Notes: generated by a model from the letters alone, not told the origin. 49,250 bases of DNA from CAZBLP01 sp964492825 (GCA_964492825.1 CAZBLP010000007.1:1-49250); one strand, 5' to 3'; shown: positions 9,542 through 17,891, counted from the stretch's first letter. Numbers and translations: made by a program.

Positions 9542-9970
9542 CTATGATATTTCTCTTCCAAGTAATAAAGAAGCAACTGATTTAGCCAGAGAATTAACTT
9601 CTTTGTCAATACTTTCTTTTGCTTTATTCCTTGTTGCTTCAAGCTCTTTGTAAAAACCTTCAAGATATTTACCTGCTTCATCCTTGGCTTTATCTAACTT
9701 ACTGTTTGCAATTTGTACTGCTTCATTTTTAATGCTGTTTTTCAAATTACTGCTTTCAAGCTTTGCCTGCATATATTCTTTTTCTAATTTTTCAATACCC
9801 TCATCCACTTCTTTATTAACTTTTTCAGCATTTTCAAAGTCACCTGAAATTTTATTTGCTCTTTCATCAAGCATTTTTAAAACAGGCTTGAAAAGATACT
9901 TATTTAAAAACCACATTAAGAAAATGAAATTTATCACTTGGATAATTAAAGTAAAATTAACATTTATCAC
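9542..9970 (-). CDS. atpF': ATP synthase Fo subunit b'
   Basis: The second peripheral-stalk subunit: 142 residues with a short membrane helix (about 5-24), the typical sequence LNKYLFKPVLKMLDERANKI, then an amphipathic coiled coil to the end. Presence of both b and b' predicts a heterodimeric stalk. The start is GTG at 9970; an AAGGAGC site 7 nt upstream supports it. It follows atpE by 22 bp. Confidence 0.9.
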   Translation of the reverse strand: MINVNFTLIIQVINFIFLMWFLNKYLFKPVLKMLDERANKISGDFENAEKVNKEVDEGIEKLEKEYMQAKLESSNLKNSIKNEAVQIANSKLDKAKDEAGKYLEGFYKELEATRNKAKESIDKEVNSLAKSVASLLLGREIS

Positions 9971-9992
9971 TTTTAAGCTCCTTTAATTAGTT

Positions 9993-10241
9993 TTAAACTA
10001 CAAAAATCAATAAAAGTGCGATAACTAACGCATAAATACCTGTAGATTCTGAAACAGCCTGACCTACAAGCATGGTTCTTGTAAGCAAACCTGCTTCATT
10101 TGGATTTCTTGAAACACCTTCACAAGCTTTGCCTGCGGCAAAACCTTCTCCTATCCCAGGACCAATAGCTCCAATGCCCATACAGATACCTGCACCTAAA
10201 AGTGCGGCAGCTTTAATGATTTGAACCCCTGTTATGTCCAT
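9993..10241 (-). CDS. atpE: ATP synthase Fo subunit c, two-carboxylate Na+-type site
   Basis: The standard proteolipid of the rotor ring: 82 residues in two membrane helices joined by the polar loop R45-N46-P47. Ion-site residues are E32 in helix 1 and V63, E65, S66, T67 and Y70 in helix 2. E65-S66-T67...Y70 matches the Na+-binding signature of Ilyobacter tartaricus c; Glu rather than Gln at 32 matches the two-carboxylate Na+ c subunit described for Fusobacterium nucleatum. Na+ coupling is therefore inferred, not shown. It lies 17 bp downstream of the triplicated c gene and may share a ring with it. Confidence 0.95.
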   Translation of the reverse strand: MDITGVQIIKAAALLGAGICMGIGAIGPGIGEGFAAGKACEGVSRNPNEAGLLTRTMLVGQAVSESTGIYALVIALLLIFVV

Positions 10242-10258
10242 TTTACTCCTCCATTAAT

Positions 10259-10987
10259 TTATTTTACAACAAATAATAATACAAAAGAAATAACAAGCGC
10301 ATAAACACTTGTTGACTGTGACACTGCCTGGCCTATTAACATTATTCTTGTAAGCACATTTGATACTTCAGGATTCTTAGAAACACCTTCAGCAGCTGAT
10401 GCTGCCGCCAATCCACCGCCAATACCAGGCCCAATTGCACCAAAACCCATTGAAATTCCTGCGCCTAATATTGCGCATATATATGTAATTGTAATAACTG
10501 GCATATAAGATTTATACATTAAAATAAAAGAAACAAGCATTGCAAATATTGCAGGAGTTTGGGCAACAGCTTGACCAACAAGCATATTCGTAGAAATTGA
10601 TCCTGCAGCCCTCGGATTACGGGCGATTCCAATACATGCAGTGCCACCTGGAAATCCTGAACCAACACCTGCGCCAAAAGCACCAATACCCATACTAATG
10701 CCAGAGGAAAGTAAAGCAACAGCAGTGTAAAGATTACCTTTGGTAAAATTCTGGAATAATAGTAATATTGACACAACAAGCGCAAAAATAGATGCTGATT
10801 CAGCTATTGCCATGCTAACCAGCATTGTTTTTAATATTTCGCCTGATGCTTTAGGCTGTACAGATATGCTATTAACAGCAGAACCTGCTGCATACCCTTC
10901 TCCAATAGCAGCTCCAACAGCACCTGTCCCCATACAAATTCCAGCTGAAAAAAAAGCTGATGCATCAATTACTTGTGCTATATTCAT
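10259..10987 (-). CDS. Triplicated c-type rotor subunit with one intact ion site
   Basis: The 242-residue protein is three c-like hairpins in tandem (about residues 1-80, 82-160, 163-242), giving six membrane helices. Each repeat has the glycine-rich helix 1 and a polar loop (Q44-P45; R123-N124-P125; K204-N205-P206). Hairpin 1 has E30 and E63 at the positions of c-subunit E32/E65, with S64 but A65 and F68 for the usual Thr and Tyr. Hairpin 2 has S110 and Q143; hairpin 3 has G191 and Q224, so both lack the ion-carrying Glu. I checked the codons GAA (E30, E63), CAA (Q143) and CAG (Q224). It is an uninterrupted ORF with good gene context, not a pseudogene. Its role is probably as a V-like member of a mixed c-ring. 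Confidence 0.93.
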   Translation of the reverse strand: MNIAQVIDASAFFSAGICMGTGAVGAAIGEGYAAGSAVNSISVQPKASGEILKTMLVSMAIAESASIFALVVSILLLFQNFTKGNLYTAVALLSSGISMGIGAFGAGVGSGFPGGTACIGIARNPRAAGSISTNMLVGQAVAQTPAIFAMLVSFILMYKSYMPVITITYICAILGAGISMGFGAIGPGIGGGLAAASAAEGVSKNPEVSNVLTRIMLIGQAVSQSTSVYALVISFVLLFVVK

Positions 10988-10996
10988 CCGTCACTC

Positions 10997-11671
10997 TTAC
11001 TCTTTTATTTGTAAAGCAATATAAACCAAACTTAACATTGTAAAAACAAAAGCCTGCACAGTACCAACAAAAATCCCGAAAAATGCATATAAAAAAGGAG
11101 GCAGTACCAGATTATAAACAAGGTGAGATACTACTATAATAATAATCGAACCACCCATAATATTTCCAAATAACCTGAATGATATTGAAATAACTTTTGC
11201 AAGTTCACCAATTAAATTAAGGGGCGCCATTATAAAAAAAGGCTCAAGGTATTCTTTGGAATATTTAATAATACCTTTAGATTTTATACCAGAATAATGA
11301 GCTATCAGAAATCCGAGAATAGCTAAACCAAGTGGAGTATTTAAATCTTTGGTAGGTTCTTCACATCCAGGTATTACTCCAATATAATTACATAAAAGCA
11401 AAAATAAAAAAAGTGCAGTAATAAAAGGAAAATATTTTCTATCTTTTGATTCTAAAGTATCAATAACTAATTTATCAAAAACACTAACAATAGTCTCTGC
11501 CAATGATTGAAAAACTCCAGGAACAAGCTTAATTTTTGACGCAGCTAAAAAGGAAAATAAAATCAAGGCAGACATTATTAACCAAGACATTAGAAGAGTT
11601 TTAATATTAAGGGTAATATTCATACCCATCAAGGTAAAATGCAATTGTATAATTTTGCCTATTTCGCCCAT
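10997..11671 (-). CDS. atpB: ATP synthase Fo subunit a
   Basis: Subunit a forms the stator channel that passes ions to and from the c-ring. The 224-residue membrane protein contains the essential arginine R166 in the motif ISISFRLFGN, preceded by APLNLIGELAKV, and the NTPLGLA segment near residue 111. The last helices hold the conserved Q in GTVQAFVFTMLSLVYI. The length is normal. It lies between the atpI-like gene (15 bp) and the triplicated c gene (9 bp). Confidence 0.96.
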   Translation of the reverse strand: MGEIGKIIQLHFTLMGMNITLNIKTLLMSWLIMSALILFSFLAASKIKLVPGVFQSLAETIVSVFDKLVIDTLESKDRKYFPFITALFLFLLLCNYIGVIPGCEEPTKDLNTPLGLAILGFLIAHYSGIKSKGIIKYSKEYLEPFFIMAPLNLIGELAKVISISFRLFGNIMGGSIIIIVVSHLVYNLVLPPFLYAFFGIFVGTVQAFVFTMLSLVYIALQIKE

Positions 11672-11686
11672 TTATCTTTCTTTCTT

Positions 11687-12046
11687 CTAAATAAAATTTT
11701 TTACAATAATAGTAAAAGGGACTATAAATAATCCTATTAAAGTCCCGCTAAAACCAAAAAAAGGATGTTTTAATGAAACCAAAAGAGCTAAAAAATATAA
11801 AATATATCTAAAAGCTAAATTTTTGTTAATAAAACTTAGAATAGTTTTTTTATTATTTTGGATATTGAGAAGTTGTAAATTTGAAAGGCTCATAATATAA
11901 AAATTAATAGCAGAAATAGCTGCTCCGAAAATGAAACCATAGGCAATCCTATTTTCTCCTATTGCAAAGAATAGTGTAATAAATATTGTCGACAATATTA
12001 AACTGAATTTAAGGATACTATTTCTGAAAATAAAATAGTCTGTCAT
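11687..12046 (-). CDS. atpI: ATP synthase protein I-like membrane protein
   Basis: This small 119-residue protein has four hydrophobic stretches (about residues 14-30, 34-52, 73-90 and 95-115). It leads the ATP synthase operon, where AtpI normally lies; AtpI assists c-ring assembly in some bacteria. Sequence conservation in the family is low, so the call rests on length, topology and position. The segment GFIFGAAISAINFYIMSL resembles the AtpI glycine-containing helix pair. It is presumably co-transcribed with all genes down to atpC. Confidence 0.7.
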   Translation of the reverse strand: MTDYFIFRNSILKFSLILSTIFITLFFAIGENRIAYGFIFGAAISAINFYIMSLSNLQLLNIQNNKKTILSFINKNLAFRYILYFLALLVSLKHPFFGFSGTLIGLFIVPFTIIVKNFI

Positions 12047-12080
12047 TTAAACCTGTTCCACCTCTTTTAAAGTCGCAGAG

Positions 12081-12109
12081 CAATAACATAAATAGAAAAT
12101 TTCTGTCAA
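12081..12109 (-). promoter_or_regulatory. Possible promoter of the ATP synthase operon
   Basis: On the minus strand a perfect -35 TTGACA (12109-12104) is followed after 17 bp by TTATTG, a weak -10. It lies 58 bp upstream of the atpI-like start. No other good candidate lies in the 272 bp between cysS and the operon. An all-AU inverted repeat (12291-12298 with 12309-12316) just after the cysS stop could be a weak terminator. Confidence 0.4.
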
Positions 12110-12318
12110 GTAATATTTTATTTTAATCGATTTCTTTTAAATCAAAAAGTGTTTTTGAAATGGATAACGGAGTAAAGGTAATTTAATAATTTATAAATCA
12201 AATAGTGTTATTGTATTTTATGCATATCAGACTATTAATTATAAAATTACTGTAAACATATTACTTTATTTTTCCTCTAATAATTATAGAAAATAAATAA
12301 AACATGTAATTTATTTAA

Positions 12319-13803
12319 TCACATAATGATTTTCCATGTTGTACCGTCAACACTATCTTCTAAAAATATGCCAAGAGACTGCAATTCATCCCTGACTTCA
12401 TCTGCTTTTTCCCATTGCTTCTCTTTTCTCAAACTTTCTCTTAATTTAATTTTTTCTTTTATAAAATTCTCATTAATATTATTTTCTTTTAAAAATTTTT
12501 CTTTTTCATATTCAATAAAATCTTTTGGATTCATTGCAAATAAACCTGTTATTGCAGAAAAATCTGTGAAAAAGTTCTTTACTTCAGAAAGAATTGAGAC
12601 TTGTATATTATCAAGTTTCAAGGAAGGATTGTAAATTATTTTGTTTAAATCTGAAATAAAGTCAAATACAAACCCTATAGCTTTGGCTGTGTTAAAATCA
12701 TCATCCATTGCTTCAAAAAAATTGCCTTTAAATGTTTGTAACTTGTTGTAAAACTTTTTCATTGATTTTGATAATGTTTTAACATCTTCAACTTTACCAA
12801 TTTCACCTTCAAATTTCTCCAAAAGATTATTTAATCTTGCCAAAGTATAGCATAATTTTAAATAACCATTTTTAGCGTTTTTCAGGTTCTCCTCAGAAAA
12901 ATCTATAGGCTTATGATAATGGCTGTTAAGCAGAAAAAATCTCAAAACATCAGGTTTTGTAGAATCCAAAATCTCCCTGATTGTAAAAAAATTACCAAGA
13001 GATTTACTCATTTTCTCTTTATTTATATTAACAAAACCATTATGAATCCAGTAATTGGCAAATTGTTTACCTGAAAAAGCTTCTGACTGAGCTATTTCAT
13101 TTTCATGATGTGGGAATATTAAATCCTTGCCACCTCCATGTATATCAAAAGTTTCTCCAAGATACCTCATACTCATCACAGAACATTCTATATGCCAGCC
13201 AGGCCTTCCTTTCCCCCAAGGGCTTTCCCAAAAAGGCTCTCCCTCTTTGCTTTTCTTCCATAGAGCAAAATCCAGGGGGTTTTTCTTTTTCTCTCCAACT
13301 TCTATTCTTGCACCTGCAATTAAATCATTTAGGTTTTTTTTGGATAATTTGCCATATTCTTTAAACTGATTCACATTATAATAGACATCTCCCTCTGATT
13401 CATAAGCAAAACCCTTATCAATAAGCACTTTTATAAAATTAATCATATCATCTATATGCTCGGTTGCCTTTGGTTCAAAGTCAGGCTTTTTTATATTCAG
13501 CCTGTTAGTATCATTGTAAAATTCCTGAATATATTTCTCACTAACCTCTTTATAAGTAACACCTTCTTCATTTGCTTTTTTAATTATTTTATCGTCAATA
13601 TCTGTAAAATTCCTAACAAAAGTTACATTGTAACCTTTATAAAGGAGATATCTATAAATAACATCAAATATAATCAAACTTCTTGCATGTCCAATATGAC
13701 AGAGATCATATACAGTCACTCCGCAGGCATATATACCAATGTTATTGGAATTAATAGGTTTTAACTGCTCTTTTTTATTTGTAAGAGTATTAAAAACATA
13801 CAT
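12319..13803 (-). CDS. cysS: Cysteinyl-tRNA synthetase
   Basis: A class I synthetase charging tRNA-Cys. The 494-residue protein has the zinc-binding Cys and HIGH region in ACGVTVYDLCHIGHARS (about residues 26-42), the second zinc-site region ECSVMSMRYLG near 206, HHENEIAQ near 235 and KMSKSLGNF near 265. The long C-terminal helical tail is usual for the family. It is monocistronic, read away from the DUF4254 gene, with its own promoter in the shared 96-bp region and a GGGG ribosome binding site upstream of ATG 13803. Confidence 0.97.
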   Translation of the reverse strand: MYVFNTLTNKKEQLKPINSNNIGIYACGVTVYDLCHIGHARSLIIFDVIYRYLLYKGYNVTFVRNFTDIDDKIIKKANEEGVTYKEVSEKYIQEFYNDTNRLNIKKPDFEPKATEHIDDMINFIKVLIDKGFAYESEGDVYYNVNQFKEYGKLSKKNLNDLIAGARIEVGEKKKNPLDFALWKKSKEGEPFWESPWGKGRPGWHIECSVMSMRYLGETFDIHGGGKDLIFPHHENEIAQSEAFSGKQFANYWIHNGFVNINKEKMSKSLGNFFTIREILDSTKPDVLRFFLLNSHYHKPIDFSEENLKNAKNGYLKLCYTLARLNNLLEKFEGEIGKVEDVKTLSKSMKKFYNKLQTFKGNFFEAMDDDFNTAKAIGFVFDFISDLNKIIYNPSLKLDNIQVSILSEVKNFFTDFSAITGLFAMNPKDFIEYEKEKFLKENNINENFIKEKIKLRESLRKEKQWEKADEVRDELQSLGIFLEDSVDGTTWKIIM

Positions 13804-13832
13804 ATTTACCCCTTAATAGTAGATATTTCCTA

Positions 13833-13861
13833 TTGACTAATTTTTTACTACTCTATATATA
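13833..13861 (+). promoter_or_regulatory. Promoter for the DUF4254-glycosyltransferase unit
   Basis: TTGACT (13833-13838), 17-bp spacer, TATATA (13856-13861). The predicted start of transcription is near 13868, about 32 bp before ATG 13900, which has an AAGGAG site. Its -10 overlaps the -10 of the opposing cysS promoter by two bases. Confidence 0.65.
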
Positions 13862-13880
13862 AAACTTCTAATTTAGTCAA
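13852..13880 (-). promoter_or_regulatory. Promoter for cysS, overlapping the divergent promoter
   Basis: On the minus strand TTGACT (13880-13875), a 17-bp spacer and TATAGA (13857-13852). The predicted transcript starts near 13845, about 42 bp upstream of the cysS ATG. The whole element interlocks with the plus-strand promoter at 13833-13861. Confidence 0.6.
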
Positions 13881-13899
13881 ATTATTTTAAGGAGCTTTT

Positions 13900-14511
13900 A
13901 TGAAAAATTTAATGAATACCAATCATCTTTTACAGCTATTCGATGAATATATAAAACTATGGCATGTTAAAGATAAAATAAATTACTCAAATGAAGATAT
14001 GTTTCTCAAGCAAGCATTGGAAATTTTATCATCAAATTATAAATTGTGGCATCTTGAAGATTTGGCAAGAGACATAAATGCAGATGATAAAATCATTGCT
14101 GATGTTAAAAGAAAAATTGATAAACAAAACCAGATAAGAAACGATAACATTGAAAAATTGGATATAATGATTTTCAACTATTTAAATGATAACAATATTG
14201 CTCAAAATTCAGATGAATTCAACTCAGAGACTCCTGGTTCCATTGTTGACAGAATTACAATTTTGTCTTTAAAAATCTTTCATATGGATGAAGAAACAAG
14301 AAGAGAAAATGCCACAAAAGAACATATTGAAAATTGTAAAGAAAAATTAAAAATTTTACATAACCAGAGGAATGACCTTTCTTTAGCATTAAAAAACTTA
14401 TTAAATGATATAATAAATGGAAATAAAAAACATAAAATTTATTTTCAATTTAAAATGTACAATGACCCTAATTTAAATCCTGTACTTTATAAAAAATCGG
14501 TTAAAAATTAA
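13900..14511 (+). CDS. DUF4254 family protein
   Basis: The 203-residue product is predicted to be soluble and largely helical with no signal peptide. Recognisable family features are the LWHLEDLARD segment about residues 47-56 and the conserved NSETPGSIVDRITILSLKI block about residues 108-126, as well as YNDPNLNPVLY near the C-terminus. The family has no established function. It is often found beside envelope glycosyltransferases, as here, where the next gene starts with a one-base overlap (TAATG). A role in LPS or surface-glycan assembly is inference from this neighbour only. Confidence 0.8.
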   Translation: MKNLMNTNHLLQLFDEYIKLWHVKDKINYSNEDMFLKQALEILSSNYKLWHLEDLARDINADDKIIADVKRKIDKQNQIRNDNIEKLDIMIFNYLNDNNIAQNSDEFNSETPGSIVDRITILSLKIFHMDEETRRENATKEHIENCKEKLKILHNQRNDLSLALKNLLNDIINGNKKHKIYFQFKMYNDPNLNPVLYKKSVKN

Positions 14512-15560
14512 TGAAAATTCTTGTAATTAGATTAGGTGCTGTAGGAGATATTATCAGAACAGTTCCTGCAGTTCTATATTTAAAAAAACATTTTGAGAAT
14601 ATTTCTATTTCATGGATTGCTGAAGACTGGGCTTGCAATCTTCTTGTAAATCATCCTGACATTGACAATCTTTACATTATACCCAGAAAAAAGTATTCGA
14701 AAGTCTTTGAAATCTTAAAGCAGATAAAAAAAGAAAATTTTGATTATGTATTAGATTTTCACGGAATTTTAAAAAGTGGCTTAATATCTTATTTTACAGG
14801 TATAAAAAAGAGAATCGGATACCAAAAAGAAAACTGTAAGGAACTCAATTTTATTTTCAATAATATAAAAGCTCCTAAAATATCTGAAAAAGTTACCAGA
14901 ATAGAAAAAAATTTCAATCTGATTAAACCGTTAATTAATGATTTCCAAATCCCAGAAAAATTAGAAACAAATTTTTACATTGAGCAAAGTAAAAAAGAGT
15001 ATATTAATAATTTTTTAAAAAATTTAAACAAATTTAAGATAAAGATAGGGATTAACCCTTGCACAAGCAGGTCAGGAGCTTACAAAGAGTGGCCAATTGA
15101 ATATTTTAAGAAATTTATCTCTTTAATTTCAAATCATTTCGGTGAAGATAATGTTTGCTTCATAGTAACCTGGGGGCCAGAGGAATACAACAAAGTTAAA
15201 CCACTAAAAATTTCTAAAAATATAGTTTTAGCTCCTGAAACTGATATGAAGGAATTACTTGTACTAATATCAAATTTAGATATTTTTATAACAGGTGATA
15301 CAGGCCCTATGCACCTTGCTTCGGTTTTAAATATTCCAATTTTAGCTCTTTTCGGACCATCTGATGCTGAAGTAAACAAACCATGGGGCAATTTGAACAG
15401 GGTTGTAAAAATTGACGTTGGGTGTAATCCTTGCAGGAACAAAAGTTGTAATGACCTTAAATGCCAGTATAAATTAACTCCTGAATATGTATTTGAAAAT
15501 TTTCTCAAATTTATTAAAGCTTTGAATCAAACCATCAATTATAACCATTCCACAAAGTAA
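14511..15560 (+). CDS. Glycosyltransferase family 9, LPS heptosyltransferase-like
   Basis: Family 9 transferases (WaaC/WaaF/WaaQ type) add ADP-heptose to the LPS inner core at the inner face of the cytoplasmic membrane. The 349-residue protein starts with the N-terminal Rossmann strand ILVIRLGAVGDIIRTVPA and has the C-terminal donor-site motif ITGDTGPMHLASVLNIP...ALFGPSD about residues 262-286. A Cys cluster near the C-terminus (CNPCRNKSCNDLKC, about 305-318) is usual in several members. Which heptose it transfers cannot be decided. Its start overlaps the DUF4254 stop by one base, implying coupled translation. Confidence 0.85.
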   Translation: MKILVIRLGAVGDIIRTVPAVLYLKKHFENISISWIAEDWACNLLVNHPDIDNLYIIPRKKYSKVFEILKQIKKENFDYVLDFHGILKSGLISYFTGIKKRIGYQKENCKELNFIFNNIKAPKISEKVTRIEKNFNLIKPLINDFQIPEKLETNFYIEQSKKEYINNFLKNLNKFKIKIGINPCTSRSGAYKEWPIEYFKKFISLISNHFGEDNVCFIVTWGPEEYNKVKPLKISKNIVLAPETDMKELLVLISNLDIFITGDTGPMHLASVLNIPILALFGPSDAEVNKPWGNLNRVVKIDVGCNPCRNKSCNDLKCQYKLTPEYVFENFLKFIKALNQTINYNHSTK

Positions 15561-15957
15561 AGGATTGTAAAATCAGAAATTTGTTATTCATCTTTTCTTA
15601 ACCATTTTTCATATTATTTTAAATCTATTTTTAATACAAAAACAAATTTAAAATCCAATAATAAGTTTTTTACAAGTGTTTATAGTTACCATCAAAGCTG
15701 TCATTTTGAGGGCTTTAGCCCGAAAAATCTCTTGCTTCAAGGTTGTTTTTGTATAAGTACTGCTTTTAGCTGCGTTTCTGCCACTAATATCAGAATAAAT
15801 AAGACTTTCAGGAAAATTTATAAAATTTTCTAATATTGCTCTTGAAATTATAACTCCTTCTTGGTAAGTATTATCATAATATTAAAAAAATTCTTTATTT
15901 CTTTTGGATAATACATTGCTGAAATAAAATGGCAAAACAATATTTCAAAAGATAAAA
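15561..15957 (+). other. Non-coding 397-bp gap before the two-component genes
   Basis: No credible ORF occurs on either strand. It contains an isolated, relatively GC-rich element at 15698-15742 with a GGGCT-TT-AGCCC hairpin core (15710-15721). The rest is AT-rich. The sensor kinase promoter should be near its 3' end, but I see no clear -35/-10 pair there. Confidence 0.6.
15698..15742. repeat. Possible dispersed-repeat remnant
   Basis: The segment starting CTGTCATTTTGAGGGC and continuing through GCCCGAAAAATCTC resembles the short TGTCATTCTGAG...GAATCTC elements scattered in intergenic DNA of many bacteria. A GGGCT/AGCCC inverted repeat lies in the middle. Only one copy is in this window, so repetition is not shown here. 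Confidence 0.3.
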
Positions 15958-17190
15958 ATGATTTATTTAGAATTCTTTACATTTGGAATGTTATTTATAA
16001 TACTTCTCTTTTGTGTATTACTTTATTTTAATAAAGTAATTGAGAGAGAGTATGTTTATTTCGGGGTGCTTATTGCCTGGTTTTTACTGTTTTATTGCGT
16101 AGATTCAACAGTTTTTTTTCTAAACAATCATGTAAAAACATATTCCATTAATAAAATTTCTTTTTTTATTTTAACCTTTTTTCCAATATTTCTCGTACTC
16201 TTCATTTTCAATGTTATTAAACATCCTATACCTAAGCCAATAAAATATCTGAATCTTTCCTTAACATTTGCAGCTGTAATATGTACAACAATACCTATAG
16301 GATTTGATATATTTAAAATTATATGGAAATTGGTTCTGTTTTTTTACATAATTGTCTGCTTCAAATTTACATTAAAAATTTACAAATCCGAAAATATGCC
16401 AGAGTTAATAAATGCTCTTGCAGGATTTGTATTTCTTGAAATATTCACTGTTGGCATTATAGCTGAGAAAATATCATTAAAAACCTATAAATACGCTATT
16501 TTTATTTTTATTATTTTTGTTATAAATGGTCTCACCAGGAGATTTGCAAGAATTAATAATGAACTTAAAAATTTTCCTTCTAAACTGCTCACCGAAAGGG
16601 ATAATGAAAGGAAGCGATTGGGTAAAGAGCTGCATGACGGATTGGGACAGCTTCTCATAGCCATAAAATTGACTCTGCAAATTCATTCGAGGGTAAACAA
16701 AGACATTTTTTCAGGACTAGTTAAAGAAATTTCAACTGCTATTAAAGAATTAAAAAATATTTGCGAAAATTTAAAACCTTCTGTCCTTGATAAACTTGGC
16801 CTTACTCAAGCCATTCAATATTCACTTGACAAATACGGCAAAAAATTCAATGTAAATTTTGAAAACAATCTAAAAAAAGAGGATATAATTCCGCCTGTGG
16901 TTAAAGAAAATATCTACAGAATTTTTCAGGAATGTTTAAACAATGTCATAAAACATTCTGAAGCAAGCAAACTGGAAGTCACTTTAAAACTCTACAATAA
17001 TAGTATTATTTTTAATTTCAAAGACAATGGAAGAGGATTTGACAAAAGAGAAGAAAAATCAGGAATAGGCCTCTTAAGCATACAGGAAAGGGTTGCCAGC
17101 TTAAACGGAGATTTGGACATTATCAGCGGATTATCAAACGGAGTTGAGATTAATGTAAAAATACCTTTAAAAGAGAATATAAATGGATAA
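15958..17190 (+). CDS. NarX/DegS-type sensor histidine kinase with membrane sensor domain
   Basis: The first half of this 410-residue protein is about seven hydrophobic segments (residues 1 to about 200) with no periplasmic domain of size, so it probably senses within or near the membrane. The HisKA_3 dimerisation helix follows, with the phosphorylatable His about residue 226 in KELHDGLGQLL. The ATPase domain has the N box FQECLNNVIKHSEAS near 320-335 and G boxes DNGRGFD and GIGLLSIQERV. It overlaps the response regulator by 8 bp, so the pair is almost certainly cognate. The ribosome binding site at ATG 15958 is weak. The signal sensed is unknown. Confidence 0.9.
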   Translation: MIYLEFFTFGMLFIILLFCVLLYFNKVIEREYVYFGVLIAWFLLFYCVDSTVFFLNNHVKTYSINKISFFILTFFPIFLVLFIFNVIKHPIPKPIKYLNLSLTFAAVICTTIPIGFDIFKIIWKLVLFFYIIVCFKFTLKIYKSENMPELINALAGFVFLEIFTVGIIAEKISLKTYKYAIFIFIIFVINGLTRRFARINNELKNFPSKLLTERDNERKRLGKELHDGLGQLLIAIKLTLQIHSRVNKDIFSGLVKEISTAIKELKNICENLKPSVLDKLGLTQAIQYSLDKYGKKFNVNFENNLKKEDIIPPVVKENIYRIFQECLNNVIKHSEASKLEVTLKLYNNSIIFNFKDNGRGFDKREEKSGIGLLSIQERVASLNGDLDIISGLSNGVEINVKIPLKENING

Positions 17191-17809
17191 AATCAAAATC
17201 ATTATTGCAGAGGATCATTTACTTGTTCGTCAGGGTTTGAAAACAATGTTAAGCAATGAAAAAGATATTGAAATAATAGACATCTGCTCAAACGGAGAAG
17301 AAGCAATTCAATTAGCGGAAAAATTAAAACCTGACATTATTATAATGGATGTTTCCATGCCTGTAGTTGACGGCATTGAAGCATCTGAAATAATTTATAA
17401 AAAAAAATTAAGCTGCAAAATAATAATTTTAACAATGCATGACGAAGAAATTTTCGTAAAATATGTAAAGGAAAAATTCATTTCAGGATATGTGTTAAAG
17501 GAAAATGCTTTTGAAGACTTGCTTTATGCAATTAGAAGTGTTTACAGAGGAGGAAAATACATTTCACCTGATTTGGCGGAAAAAGTTCTAATTAAAAACA
17601 ACTCGGAAAATATCATTAAATCACTTACAATTAGGGAAAAAGAAATTTTAAAGTTAATAATCGAGGGCATGAGTGTAAAGGAAATAGCCGAGAAATTAAT
17701 AATCAGTAAAAAAACAGTTGAAACCCATAAATCCAGAATCATGAAAAAATTTAACGTCAACAAGTCCACAGAATTGGTAAAAAAAGCCCTTCAAGAAAAC
17801 TTCTTTTAA
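17183..17809 (+). CDS. NarL/FixJ-family response regulator
   Basis: The partner of the upstream kinase. The 208-residue protein has a receiver domain with the acidic pair in IIIAEDH, phospho-acceptor D56 in DIIIMDVSMP, the conserved Thr in IILTMHD and Lys in GYVLKE. A LuxR-type helix-turn-helix follows (about 145-202: LTIREKEILKLIIEG ... KTVETHKSRIMKKF). It should bind promoter DNA when phosphorylated. Obvious candidate targets are the downstream secreted-protein genes, but no operator can be identified here. An 82-bp gap separates it from the receiver-like gene. Confidence 0.93.
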   Translation: MDKIKIIIAEDHLLVRQGLKTMLSNEKDIEIIDICSNGEEAIQLAEKLKPDIIIMDVSMPVVDGIEASEIIYKKKLSCKIIILTMHDEEIFVKYVKEKFISGYVLKENAFEDLLYAIRSVYRGGKYISPDLAEKVLIKNNSENIIKSLTIREKEILKLIIEGMSVKEIAEKLIISKKTVETHKSRIMKKFNVNKSTELVKKALQENFF

Positions 17810-17891
17810 ATCTCGTAAGTTTTTTACCCTATAAAAAAATACATTTTTCACCTGATTTTTTTTTAAACAATTATATATTATCTATACAATT

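Noticed and set aside
10519..10785. A second frame inside the triplicated c gene
   Set aside because: Leu/Val-rich alternative frame of hydrophobic codons; the c frame has family motifs throughout.
10259..10987. Idea that the triplicated c gene is a fusion caused by a sequencing error or pseudogene
   Set aside because: All three repeats stay in one frame with intact helices, loops differ in sequence, and no stop or frame change occurs. Loss of Glu in two repeats is a consistent G-to-C first-base change rather than random decay.
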